This document shows, in pieces, positions 35,807 through 44,009 of a DNA stretch of 64,000 bases. The first letter of the stretch is position 1. Every line of letters starts with the position of its first letter. Origin of the DNA: Pseudanabaena sp. Salubria-1 (GTDB lineage: Bacteria; Cyanobacteriota; Cyanobacteriia; Pseudanabaenales; Pseudanabaenaceae); assembly GCA_023336205.1 (NCBI GenBank), contig JALQCR010000023.1, positions 43,244 through 107,243 on the forward strand, written 5' to 3'. The position numbers and the translations under genes were made by a program. The notes under the pieces are model-generated. The model had not been told where the DNA came from. It ran no database searches and saw only the letters and a list, made by a program, of their open reading frames with translations.

Positions 35807-36280
35807 CTACGCACCCTTTTGAAACGCGGATATAGTCACTTCAAAATATGGGTTGATTAAATTAAAACAATCTGGTGGGGCAATTTTTTTTGTTAGCTCA
35901 CGTAACAAAAAATAGGCTACGGACACCTCTTTGGAAATGCCATAGGAATGGATAATATTGGCGTGCCAATCAATCAAGGCTTCGCGAAAAAATGTTTCAT
36001 CATCTCGCAATATTGAAAGTGCTACATACCGCAGATTAAGAGACATATCGTATTTGCAAACATGCGAACTTTTTTTCACAAGTTCTGGATATTGTTGAGC
36101 TAGAAGACTTATTGACCGCGACACCAGTTCATCTGATTGATCGCGCAATAAATTATACGCTTTCACCCGAGATGGAAACCCATTAACAAACTTTTCTACA
36201 TTTAATAGATCTTCATCCGTGAGATAGGCTCGATCAATATCCCCGATTTTCTCACCTAAGGTGCTGTTAATTGTCAACAT
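35807..36280 (-). CDS. Divergent phycobiliprotein-like protein (phycobilisome domain)
   Basis: This 157-aa protein has the length and helical plan of allophycocyanin-type subunits. An N-terminal helix pair precedes YNLLRDQSDEL (~42-52). The chromophore region is CKYDMS at Cys75, followed by LRYVALSILRDD and a C-terminal globin-like part. In standard subunits the site reads C-x-R-D; here Cys and Asp are kept but Arg is Tyr. A bound bilin is thus possible but unproven. It is a clear paralogue of the gene at 37660, and both share an upstream sequence block. It is not one of the major apcA/apcB genes. Confidence 0.72.
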   Translation of the reverse strand: MLTINSTLGEKIGDIDRAYLTDEDLLNVEKFVNGFPSRVKAYNLLRDQSDELVSRSISLLAQQYPELVKKSSHVCKYDMSLNLRYVALSILRDDETFFREALIDWHANIIHSYGISKEVSVAYFLLRELTKKIAPPDCFNLINPYFEVTISAFQKGA

Positions 36281-36415
36281 AATCTTTGTTATTACTACTC
36301 ACAATAAATTTGATTGGTTCACTGAATTTTATCTTTGCAAAAAATTCTAATCAAAAGATCTCCCCCACTAATAAATTTTTGATATTTTAGAACTACATTC
36401 ACTTAAATTTCAAGC

Positions 36416-36455
36416 ATGAAATCAAAGTTAACTCAAAAATATATTTCGACATATA
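36416..36455. promoter_or_regulatory. Shared upstream element of the phycobiliprotein-like genes, copy 1
   Basis: The block ATGAAATCAAAGTTAACT...ATATATTTCGACATA, 136 bp upstream of the start at 36280, recurs at 38257-38294, 124 bp upstream of the paralogue. Weaker similarity extends some 20 bp further from the gene. It is either a common regulatory site or residual similarity from gene duplication. Confidence 0.6.
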
Positions 36456-36483
36456 ATGCAATTCTAAAGCAAGTTGTCATAAC

Positions 36484-36605
36484 AAAGTTCAAAATAGCGT
36501 TACCATTTTGAACTTTTACAGCACTTTGCGCTCAAGCCCCAAACAAGAAACTTCTTAAAAGCGTTGCGAAGCAACGCTTTTAAGAAGTTTCTTGTTTGGG
36601 GCTTG
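36484..36605. repeat. Two palindromes, including a 35-bp perfect stem
   Basis: AAAGTTCAAAAT (36484-36495) pairs with 36505-36516. Then 36533-36567 pairs without mismatch with 36571-36605 around a GAA loop (GCGTTGC-GAA-GCAACGC). The preceding TTACAGC(A/G)CTTT.CGCTCAA is shared with the element at 55625. The remaining 36281-36790 intergenic DNA has no gene. Confidence 0.85.
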
Positions 36606-36681
36606 TTTTACTGGAATACCCAGCCCACATTAATCACCATTGTCGAGAAGAGTAGAAATGCTAAGAATAGCAACTCTTCTG

Positions 36682-36784
36682 ATACCAATTCACGAAAGTG
36701 TGGCTACACTTTCGTGAATTCAAAACCAAACCCTGTAAGGGTTTTAAAAACACAAAATGACGTAGCCATTTTGTGTTTTGGTAT
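36682..36784 (-). repeat. Bimodular dispersed repeat, copy 2, with ATACCAA terminal inverted repeats
   Basis: This 103-bp unit starts ATACCAA and ends TTGGTAT. Its reverse complement aligns with 26269-26366. Each contains two hairpins. No convincing target duplication is visible. Confidence 0.8.
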
Positions 36785-36790
36785 TAACGG

Positions 36791-37549
36791 TTATTTGGCT
36801 AGACTGCGAAGTAGCGATCGCTGATTTTCATTCATGCTTTGCAAAACTTGCTTGGCATCGCTGTTTTGCAACATTTGTAGAAGTTCCTCAATTTCCGCAT
36901 TCAGGGCTTTAGAAACTGGCTCTTTCGCTGTGGGTTCAACAACAGGTTGATGTGCTTTCTGTTGATTGAATTTGGCATTTTCGTCAGGCATTACACAAGT
37001 GCCCGTTTCACAATCCAGACCTAGCTGTTGCCAATAGATCGTAGGAATGACTCTGCCTCGTTGACCAACATGCTCGTGTTGAAGGAGATTTGTTTGTAGA
37101 TAGTTGCGGGGTGAGTCATAGAATTTCACATTACGGGCATAGGGAATTGTGAAACAGCCAAAGGCTTTACGGTATTCTTCAGAGCCGAGGATTTCGTGAA
37201 AAAAAGCAGATACACCATGCATCATCAATAAATCCATATACAAGGCAATTTCTTCTTTGCCTTGTATCGCTCTGCCGAGGAGATGCTTAAAGCTCCATTC
37301 TACAAATTTGAGATTTGAAGAGTTTCTATAAAAGCTATTGAGATAAACAGATGACATGACTAGCTCACCAATGAAATGGCGCACTCCGAGCTTCCCTTTC
37401 AGGAAATCCCTTTCGAGCTTGACAATTTCTTTGCGCTCATACTCATAGGGCTGGCGCTCTAGCACTTGGGCATAAATCTGCTTAAGAGCAGCCTGTCGTT
37501 CTGTCTCTGATGATTTGCGATCGATGGTGGTGGGGGCATGAGTATCCAT
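36791..37549 (-). CDS. Phycobilisome rod-core-linker-domain protein (CpcG-like)
   Basis: This 252-aa protein has a complete PBS linker domain (~20-175) with the conserved stretches IYAQVLERQPYEYER, LGVRHFIGELVMSSVYL, SSNLKFVEWSFKHLLGRAI, EEYRKAFGCFTIPY and EHVGQRGRVIPTIYW. The C-terminal ~75 residues are helical and charged, without the hydrophobic membrane anchor of CpcL-type linkers. It sits between two divergent phycobiliprotein-like genes, all on the minus strand, suggesting they assemble together. Linkers normally dock rods to the core; a specialised antenna or storage/regulatory assembly is inferred only from context. Confidence 0.85.
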   Translation of the reverse strand: MDTHAPTTIDRKSSETERQAALKQIYAQVLERQPYEYERKEIVKLERDFLKGKLGVRHFIGELVMSSVYLNSFYRNSSNLKFVEWSFKHLLGRAIQGKEEIALYMDLLMMHGVSAFFHEILGSEEYRKAFGCFTIPYARNVKFYDSPRNYLQTNLLQHEHVGQRGRVIPTIYWQQLGLDCETGTCVMPDENAKFNQQKAHQPVVEPTAKEPVSKALNAEIEELLQMLQNSDAKQVLQSMNENQRSLLRSLAK

Positions 37550-37659
37550 AACATCTTCTCCGAAAACTCTCTAAAAAATTTTGAACATTAGTCAATTTGG
37601 CTATTAATCATCTGGAATCTCGGAGATAAATTTCTATAGCCTGTTGCTAATTGAACTAA

Positions 37660-38133
37660 CTAAACATTGAGCAATGATGATATAGCCATTTCTGAATAAG
37701 GTTTTACCAAGGCTGCACATTCGAGGGGTAACATCTCATCAATTACTGATTGAAAAAGACGATATGCTGTAGAGCATTCCTGCGTAACTTGATAGGAGTT
37801 AATAATATTTGCCAACCAATCCATCAAAGCTTCACGAAAGAATAATTCGTCATCACGCAATATTGATAGTGATGTATAACGAATCAGATTCGACATATCA
37901 TATTTGCAACGCTGCAACTGTTTCTGGACTAGTTCAGGATACTGCTGGGCTAGAAGTTTCAGCGTTCGGATCGTGATTTCATCAGTGTGATCGCGCAAAA
38001 GGTTGTAGGTTTTGACACGCAATGAAAAACTATTAGCAAACCGTTCTAAATTGTAAAGATCAATATCAGTTAGATAAACACGATCAACATTGGCAATTTT
38101 TTCATCTAGGGTGCGATTCATTGTTAATAGCAT
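37660..38133 (-). CDS. Divergent phycobiliprotein-like protein, paralogue
   Basis: This 157-aa protein is close in length and pattern to the one at 35807, including DRVYLTD, YNLLRDHTDEI, LAQQYPELVQK and the site CKYDMSN at Cys76, followed by LIRYTSLSILRDD. Again Cys and Asp of C-x-R-D are retained and Arg is Tyr. The start is uncertain between the first Met and Met5. It is 110 bp upstream of the linker gene and co-directional, so the three genes may form one transcription group with an additional promoter before the second phycobiliprotein gene. Confidence 0.72.
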   Translation of the reverse strand: MLLTMNRTLDEKIANVDRVYLTDIDLYNLERFANSFSLRVKTYNLLRDHTDEITIRTLKLLAQQYPELVQKQLQRCKYDMSNLIRYTSLSILRDDELFFREALMDWLANIINSYQVTQECSTAYRLFQSVIDEMLPLECAALVKPYSEMAISSLLNV

Positions 38134-38256
38134 AATCTTCTATTACCCCTTAATAAACTTAGTAAATATAACTATTCATGCGACCAAATCTTGAAAACAT
38201 TTTTTAAATCCCCTATGCTTAAAACAATAGAATTGTATTTACTTGAATATCCAACA

Positions 38257-38294
38257 ATGAAATCAAAGTTAACTTAATAATATATTTCGACATA
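38257..38294. promoter_or_regulatory. Shared upstream element of the phycobiliprotein-like genes, copy 2
   Basis: The sequence ATGAAATCAAAGTTAACT...TATATTTCGACATA lies 124 bp upstream of the start at 38133 and corresponds to 36416-36455. Similar spacing in both places favours a functional promoter-proximal role. Confidence 0.6.
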
Positions 38295-38360
38295 ACTTTG
38301 CTTAAAGTGCTGTAAAGATATCGCTCATATATCATTCCTAAACAATACGTGAAGCTTCGA

Positions 38361-38396
38361 CTTCGCTCAGCCTGCACGAACCTTTGGCTGAGCGAA
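38361..38396. repeat. 12-bp-stem inverted repeat
   Basis: CTTCGCTCAGCC (38361-38372) pairs with 38385-38396 across 12 nt. It is in the 560-bp gene-free region 38134-38697. Confidence 0.7.
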
Positions 38397-38495
38397 GAAA
38401 GCCTGTAACGTTTTTTCTACAAGTATCTATGCAGAACCTATACAGAATAAATTATCCAAACCCGTAAGTTTGCGTCCTGCGTAGTACAACCTTAC

Positions 38496-38546
38496 CAAGG
38501 AAACCCCTAAAAGTGTTGTTTTGTAACACTTTTAGGGGTTTCCTTG
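38496..38546. repeat. 22-bp perfect palindrome of the AAAAGTGTT core family
   Basis: Positions 38496-38517 and 38525-38546 pair perfectly. The apex AAAAGTGTT/AACACTTTT matches the family at 25901, 36533 and 55669, and the downstream TTGGTAATTGCTATA matches the right end of the 55625 element. Confidence 0.8.
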
Positions 38547-38697
38547 TGGCTCATTTGGTTGGTAATTGCTATAGGATGAGCTTTCCAAAAAACGATTTTT
38601 ATCATGAGAATTACTGGAGAGATTGAGATTTTATTGCAGTTTTAAGAACGACACGGTTAAAATAGCTATTTAACAGAACGTAATATTTGATACCTTC

Positions 38698-39708
38698 ATG
38701 CAATCGGCAGTACGAATTGAAAATCTCAGGAAAACCTACGGCGAGACCGTTGCCGTTGATGGAATTTCTCTCAATGTTACACAGGGACAAATCTACGGAC
38801 TATTGGGACCAAATGGAGCAGGCAAAACTACGACCATGCGTTGCCTTTGTACTCTGACTACACCTGACTCTGGATTAATCGAGGTAGCTGGGGTAACCGA
38901 TGCAAGAGATATTCGCAATCGCTTAGGCTATGTTGCTCAAGAAGTAGCCTTAGATAAAGTCTTGACAGGGCGAGAATTATTACGGTTTCAAGCCGCTTTG
39001 TATCACATTTCGCCAAAACAAATCGCCGATCGCATTGACAGTGTATTAGATTTACTGCAACTAGAACCTTACGCCGATAAACTTTCGGGGACATATTCGG
39101 GTGGTTTAAAAAAACGTTTAGATTTAGCTGCGGGTTTACTACATCAACCATCAGTTTTAATTCTTGACGAGCCGACGGTAGGTTTAGATATCCAGAGTCG
39201 ATTCGCGATTTGGGAATTCTTACGCAAGTTGCGAGCGTCAGGCGTAACAGTATTAATTTCTAGTCATTACCTTGAAGAAATTGATGCCCTTGCCGATCGC
39301 GTGGCAATTATTGATAGGGGCAAAATTATTGCCGAAGGCACAACTGATGAGCTAAAGACTAAAGTGGGAGGCGATCGCATTACAGTAAGAATTCGTGAGT
39401 TTGCGGATCGTCAAGAAGCGGAACAAGCAAAAAGGATTTTGCAGCAGTTACCAATTGTGCAGAGCATCACAATTAATTCATCTCAAGGTAATGCAGTTAA
39501 TTTATTTGTTACACCTGATGCTAATGCAATTAGTGAAATTCAAAATATGTTGGCAGCAGTTGATATTGAAGTATTTAGTTTGTCCCAGTCACGTCCTAGT
39601 CTTGACGATGTATTTCTAGCGGCTACGGGGCAAACTATTCTTGATGCTGAAATCGCCCAATCAGAGATATTGACAGCCAATAAAGGCAAAAAGAAATCTA
39701 AAAATTAA
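38698..39708 (+). CDS. ABC transporter ATP-binding protein (DrrA/daunorubicin-resistance type)
   Basis: This 336-aa ABC ATPase has Walker A GPNGAGKTTT (~residue 39), a Q loop (YVAQEVALD), the signature YSGGLKKR, Walker B LILDEPTVGLD and the H loop ISSHYLEEID. The C-terminal extension ending SRPSLDDVFLAATG is characteristic of the DrrA/NodI subfamily, which drives ABC-2 exporters of drugs, lipids or polysaccharides. No ABC-2 permease gene lies next to it in this window, so its partner must be elsewhere. The next gene is a membrane protein of a different class. A perfect hairpin follows the stop. Confidence 0.92.
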   Translation: MQSAVRIENLRKTYGETVAVDGISLNVTQGQIYGLLGPNGAGKTTTMRCLCTLTTPDSGLIEVAGVTDARDIRNRLGYVAQEVALDKVLTGRELLRFQAALYHISPKQIADRIDSVLDLLQLEPYADKLSGTYSGGLKKRLDLAAGLLHQPSVLILDEPTVGLDIQSRFAIWEFLRKLRASGVTVLISSHYLEEIDALADRVAIIDRGKIIAEGTTDELKTKVGGDRITVRIREFADRQEAEQAKRILQQLPIVQSITINSSQGNAVNLFVTPDANAISEIQNMLAAVDIEVFSLSQSRPSLDDVFLAATGQTILDAEIAQSEILTANKGKKKSKN

Positions 39709-39759
39709 AAAACCAAAATAGAGTTGCGCCGCTTTGAGGTGCAACTCTATTTTGGTTTT
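39709..39759 (+). terminator. 19-bp hairpin after the ABC ATPase gene
   Basis: AAAACCAAAATAGAGTTGC (39709-39727) pairs with 39741-39759. It begins directly after the stop codon and ends in TTTT, a good terminator candidate. Confidence 0.75.
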
Positions 39760-39869
39760 GCTACTTAGTAAAGTTTTTTATAGAAAACACAAGAAAAATC
39801 TTAACTATTGATAGCTATTTCATACCAATGACTGCATTTAATATACGGTGTTAAGGATAAGTACCTCAG

Positions 39870-39950
39870 CATAATTAAAAGCCTAAAGCCAAAAACTTTA
39901 TTGCCTGCGCAGCAGGCGGTAAAGTTTTTAGGGTTTTATATTTAATTATG
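39870..39950. repeat. Long imperfect palindrome
   Basis: CATAATTAAA pairs with the TTTAATTATG at the far end. AAAACTTTA/TAAAGTTTT and GCCTGC/GCAGGC form further stacked stems. It lies 43 bp upstream of the membrane channel-like gene. Confidence 0.65.
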
Positions 39951-39992
39951 CTTAGCTACTTAATTCTTAGTTCTTTACATTGAGGTTGCAGT

Positions 39993-41587
39993 ATGCGCGA
40001 GTTGGCTTCTTTCGTCTTGGCACAAGCCTCGACGACAAAGAGTTTTGCGATCGAAGATTTACTAAGACCAGAAGGAATCGTATTCCAGCTTGTCTTTGCG
40101 ATCGCTATCTTAGTTGGTGGTTGGGTAATTGCCATATTTTTCTCTTCTATGACCGAAGGATTACTGAAACGGACAGATGTTGATAACAAACTGTCGAATT
40201 GGTTAACAGGTTCTCGTAGTAGTAGTCTGCCAATTGAGAAATGGGCGGGTATTACAGTTTTTTGGATCATCATCCTATTTACTTTGGTAGGATTTTTCCA
40301 ATTTCTTAGATTAGATGCAGTTGCGACTCCGCTAAATAGTTTGCTAGCGCAAATTGCATCATTCTTGCCGAAACTTGGTGGTGCAGCGATTATCGCAGGC
40401 ATCGCATGGGTCTTAGCCACCATCAGTAAAGTCATCGTCGGACGCTATTTGCGATCGGCTCAAGTTGATGCCAAGGTAAATGAGAGTGTTGGTGAATCAA
40501 ATACTGAAGTGATGCCTCTTAGTGAGACAGTGAGACTCTATCCTCGGCTTTATATTGGTTTATCCTGCTACTCTTTTTACCTCTAATTCTTGATACCCTT
40601 GGCTTGGTTCAAGCACTTCAGCCTATTCAAAACCTTGTCAATCAGGTTTTGAGCGCTCTACCCAAAATCCTCAAGGCGTTGATGATTGGTGGAATCGGCT
40701 GGTTGATTGCGCAAGTAGTAAAGCGAATTGTCACGAATCTCTTAGCTACTAGTGGTGCAGATCGGTTTCTTCAGCGTTGGACTCCCAGTCAAACTGAATA
40801 TACTCTGTCTCAAGTTGTAGGGAACTTCATCTATGTATTGATTCTGATCCCCACAGCTATATCTACATTAGAAGCATTAGAAGTTGGTGCAATTTCTCGC
40901 CCTGCGACAGCAATGCTTGATCAAGTATTGCGCTTCTTACCTCAAGTTTTTGTAGCTAGTGCGATTCTTACTGTTGCCTATTTCCTTGGTCAATTTGCCA
41001 GAGACATTATTTCTGGAATTCTGACGGGCTTGGGCTTTAACAATATCCTGCAATGGTTAGGATTCTCGGCGATCGCATCAGCACCAACGGAATCCCGTGT
41101 AAGTGTTGATGATGAGAATAGCTCCATCACTTCACTTCCACCCCAAACACCTTCACAAATCGTTGGCATCATCGTATTTCTAGCAATTATGCTAGTGGCG
41201 ATCGCTACAGCTACTGATGTTTTACAGATTAATGCACTCACCCGTATTGTCTTTGGAGTGCTACTAGTGGCGGGTCAAGTGTTAAGCGGCGTAGTTATTT
41301 TTGCGATCGGCTTATACCTTGCTAATCTTGCCTTTAATCTCATTTCTAGTACTGGTGGTCGCCAAGCGAGAATACTCGGTCATGCAGCTCGCATCTCGAT
41401 TGTGGCTCTGATTACCGCAATGGCGCTCAAACAAATGGGTGTTGCCAGTAATATTGTCGATCTTGCATTTGGTCTATTGACTGGTGCAATTGCAGTTGCG
41501 ATCGCAGTTGCCTTTGGATTGGGCGGCAAAGATATTGCTTCTCAACAATTACGTGAATGGCTAGAATCATTTAAACGGAACGACTAA
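39993..41587 (+). pseudogene. Mechanosensitive-channel-like membrane protein with repeated TM helices, frameshifted
   Basis: Two adjoining frames together encode one ~530-aa protein with about ten hydrophobic helices. They carry the repeated pattern '..FLPKLGGAAIIAGIAWVLA' / 'ALPKILKALMIGGIGWLIA' / 'FLPQVFVASAILTVAYFLG' typical of the conserved-TM-helix (PF05552) family related to MscS channels. The first frame runs to 40586. The second is already meaningful from about 40551 (LYWFILLLFLPLILDTLG). The shift lies between ~40525 and 40551, equivalent to one missing base; adding one gives 532 codons. Real mutation and sequencing error cannot be told apart here. If real, the channel is truncated after ~180 residues. 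Confidence 0.82.
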
Positions 41588-41594
41588 AAAAAAC

Positions 41595-41640
41595 AAAAAA
41601 GCGGTAGGGGCAATTCATGAATTGCCCCTACCGCTTTTTT
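41595..41640. terminator. 46-bp perfect palindrome, bidirectional terminator
   Basis: Positions 41595-41617 and 41618-41640 are exact complements with A6 and T6 at the ends. It sits between two convergent genes and should terminate both. Confidence 0.88.
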
Positions 41641-41646
41641 TGCGTT

Positions 41647-42603
41647 CTAAATTAACATTGAACCTGATGCATACATGCCTGAAGCGATCGCACGATTAAC
41701 TAACGAATTTGCGCCAATTAAAGTTTGCGATGGAATTTGAGCATCTTTGCCAATGGAAGCTTCTTCTCCCACATAACAAGGTGCATTCAAAACCGCTCCC
41801 TCAGCTACCTTAGCCGTTTTCGCGATCCAAACACCTTCACTTCTCTGCTCAACGCGATCGCCAAAATCATAGGCAACCTGACCTTCCAAAACATCAACTT
41901 GCGCTTGAAAATACTTCTCAGGTGTTCCCATATCCATCCAATAGCCATCCCATACAAATCCCATCATCTTTAGTCCGCGTTCCAAAACATTGGGAAAAAC
42001 CTTCCTTTCAAAGCTTAAAGGCTCACCCGTTGGATAGATGTCAAAAATCTTTGGTTCAAGAACATAAGTTCCTGCATTAATCGTATCGATACCTTGAGCC
42101 AAAAATTCTACTGCTTGCTCTGCGTTCGGTTTTTCACGAAAAGCTTGTACCTGACTTTGCTCATTAATTTCTACTAAGCCAAAAGGCGTAATGTCAGGAA
42201 CTCTTGTCAAGGTCAAAGTTGCATCAGCTTGAGTTTCCTTATGAAACTTTATCAGCGCCGTCAAGTCTAGATTAGTAAGAATATCAGCATTGAATACAAT
42301 CAATGACTCACCAGTGAAATATGGCTCGGCCAGCTTAATTGCGCCTGCGGTATCGAGAGGGGTTGACTCTTCCACATAGCGAATTTTCACCCCAAAGCGA
42401 TCGCCATCCCCAAAATAATCGATGACTTGTCGCGCTTGATACTGCACGTTTAGTAAAATGTCGCAGACACTAGCTTCACGACAACGATTGATCATCCACT
42501 CTAAAAATGGACGATCAACCAGAGGTAGCATTGGCTTAGGGCAGCCATAGGTCAATGGTCTGAGGCGTGTTCCTTTTCCACCAGCAATAATTACAGCTTG
42601 CAT
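41647..42603 (-). CDS. Sugar-phosphate nucleotidyltransferase (mannose-1-phosphate guanylyltransferase-like)
   Basis: This 318-aa protein opens MQAVIIAGGKGTRLRPLTYG, the nucleotide-binding GGxGTRLxPLT loop, then PKPMLPLVDRPFLEWM. It continues with FNADILTNLD and INAGTYVLEP, and the C-terminal left-handed beta-helix begins around GVWIAKTAKVAEGAVL. These enzymes make NDP-sugars from sugar-1-phosphates for cell-surface polysaccharides. The true start is ATG 42603; a longer upstream reading overlaps the divergent LCP gene and is rejected. The 49-bp gap to the divergent LCP gene suggests a shared promoter region and a common role in envelope glycans. GDP-mannose versus glucose specificity is not determined. 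Confidence 0.87.
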   Translation of the reverse strand: MQAVIIAGGKGTRLRPLTYGCPKPMLPLVDRPFLEWMINRCREASVCDILLNVQYQARQVIDYFGDGDRFGVKIRYVEESTPLDTAGAIKLAEPYFTGESLIVFNADILTNLDLTALIKFHKETQADATLTLTRVPDITPFGLVEINEQSQVQAFREKPNAEQAVEFLAQGIDTINAGTYVLEPKIFDIYPTGEPLSFERKVFPNVLERGLKMMGFVWDGYWMDMGTPEKYFQAQVDVLEGQVAYDFGDRVEQRSEGVWIAKTAKVAEGAVLNAPCYVGEEASIGKDAQIPSQTLIGANSLVNRAIASGMYASGSMLI

Positions 42604-42652
42604 AGAGTTGTTGACTTGCGGTATATGTTGTTTGTTGAGCATTATAGAAGTT

Positions 42653-43756
42653 ATGGAGTGGTGTGTGAGTAATAGACCGATAACTGCATCCAAAATTCGG
42701 TCAGCCGATACCACCAATCGGGCTGATTTGCCTATTAATTTACTAGAACCAGTGCAAATCGATGCAGTTCCCACAACTATTACTAAAACTATTACAAATA
42801 TTAAGCGCATCCCCTTTGCTAAAATTGGGTTTACTTTATCCCTATTAGCTTCTATTGGCGCTGGTACTCTTTTAGGTCGGATCATCCCGATTAACGCTTT
42901 AGATTGGGGTGGTTTGTTGTCAGGACGTAAACCCGAAGAAGTCTTGATGGAGGGGTTGGGACGCAAGTTAGAACGACCCTATCAGATTTTGGTTATGGGT
43001 GTAGATCGAGTCCTTGATGCTCCCATAGGCTCTCCCGAATCCTTTAATGGTCGTAGCGATAGTATGCTGCTAATTCGTCTCGATCCTATCGATCGCTCTG
43101 TGCAGATGCTGTCAATCCCTCGCGATACGCAAGTGCCAATCCCAGGCTATGGTGTGACCAAAATTAATGCCGCGAATGTCTATGGTGGTTCTTCACTTGC
43201 GCAAGAGGTTGTTTCTGAGAAACTTAATGGTGTTGAAATCGATCGCTATGTGCGTATAGATACCTCTGGGCTATCAGCTTTAGTGGATGCCCTAGGCGGT
43301 ATTGAGGTGAATGTCCCTAAGCGAATGAAGTACAAAGACAATACTCAAAAGCTCAATATCGATCTTTATGCAGGTGTGCAGACGTTAAATGGGGAACAGG
43401 CTGAAGGATTCTCTAGATTTCGCCATGATGAAGAGGGAGATATTGGGCGGATTAAGCGACAACAGATTGTCTTGAAGGCTGTGAAGGCGAAAATTGCTAA
43501 TCCTTCGGTGGTGCTGAATCTTCCTAATCTGATTAACGTCATGCAAAAACATGTGGACTCTAATCTCAGTTTTGACGAGATGATGGCGATCGCAACTTTT
43601 AGTATGACTTTAAAACCTGACCAAATCCAATCCTCTAGCCTGAAGGGTAGAACCAGTGAGCCAAATGAGTTTCGCTTTAGTTATTGGATTGTGACTCCTG
43701 ATGATGTCGATCAGGCGATCGCAGATAAATTTACCACCAAACAAAAACCTCAATAA
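42653..43756 (+). CDS. LytR-CpsA-Psr (LCP) family glycopolymer transferase
   Basis: This 367-aa protein has one N-terminal membrane helix (FAKIGFTLSLLASIGAGTLL, ~residues 60-79) and an extracytoplasmic LCP domain. The domain carries GRSDSMLLIRLDP, SIPRDTQVPIPG, ALGGIEVNVP and the conserved FSRFRHDEEGDIGRIKRQQ stretch with catalytic Arg/Asp residues. LCP proteins attach polymers from polyprenyl-phosphate carriers to the wall or export them. ATG 42653 is chosen; GTG 42665 is an alternative. It is divergent from the nucleotidyltransferase gene and ends at a strong terminator next to tRNA-Arg. Confidence 0.88.
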   Translation: MEWCVSNRPITASKIRSADTTNRADLPINLLEPVQIDAVPTTITKTITNIKRIPFAKIGFTLSLLASIGAGTLLGRIIPINALDWGGLLSGRKPEEVLMEGLGRKLERPYQILVMGVDRVLDAPIGSPESFNGRSDSMLLIRLDPIDRSVQMLSIPRDTQVPIPGYGVTKINAANVYGGSSLAQEVVSEKLNGVEIDRYVRIDTSGLSALVDALGGIEVNVPKRMKYKDNTQKLNIDLYAGVQTLNGEQAEGFSRFRHDEEGDIGRIKRQQIVLKAVKAKIANPSVVLNLPNLINVMQKHVDSNLSFDEMMAIATFSMTLKPDQIQSSSLKGRTSEPNEFRFSYWIVTPDDVDQAIADKFTTKQKPQ

Positions 43757-43785
43757 AAAAAGCAGCGCTTAGCGCTGCTTTTTTT
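43755..43785 (+). terminator. Rho-independent terminator after the LCP gene
   Basis: AAAAAAAGCAGCGCT (43755-43769) pairs with 43771-43785, giving a GC-rich stem followed by T7. Confidence 0.9.
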
Positions 43786-43797
43786 TGTTCTTTAGAA

Positions 43798-43871
43798 CGG
43801 GCCAGGAGGGATTCGAACCCCCGACACCGTGGTCCGTAGCCACGTGCTCTAGTCCACTGAGCTACAAGCCC
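43798..43871 (-). tRNA. tRNA-Arg (anticodon ACG)
   Basis: Read on the minus strand the sequence folds as a cloverleaf. The acceptor is GGGCTTG/CTGGCCC, with one T-T and one G-T non-Watson-Crick pair. The D arm is AGCTCAGTGG...GAGC. The anticodon stem GTGGC...CACCG-type arm has loop CTACGGA, giving anticodon ACG. The T arm is GGTTCGAATCC, with discriminator G. CCA is not encoded. It reads CGN Arg codons, with A34 presumably deaminated to inosine. Confidence 0.93.
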
Positions 43872-43937
43872 TTAACTCGCGAATCTAATGATAACACAGT
43901 GTGCAATATTGACAAGCAAAAAATAAATTTTCTTTTT

Positions 43938-43970
43938 CCAAACAATGAAAACGCCGCTTTCATTATTTGG
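43938..43970. repeat. Short imperfect palindrome
   Basis: CCAAACAATGAAA pairs, with one mismatch, with the TTTCATTATTTGG to its right. The loop holds ACGCCGC. It lies in the intergenic region before the Uma2 gene. Confidence 0.6.
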
Positions 43971-44009
43971 GTTTAAGTATAATCAAATCAACTTAGCCTG
44001 CTGAAAATT

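Noticed and set aside
38698..41587. ABC ATPase plus downstream membrane gene as one exporter
   Set aside because: The membrane protein has channel-type TM repeats, not an ABC-2 permease, and a terminator and 280 bp separate them.
42604..42966. N-terminal extension of the nucleotidyltransferase
   Set aside because: It is antisense to the LCP gene; the family start AVIIAGGKGTR begins right after Met at 42603.
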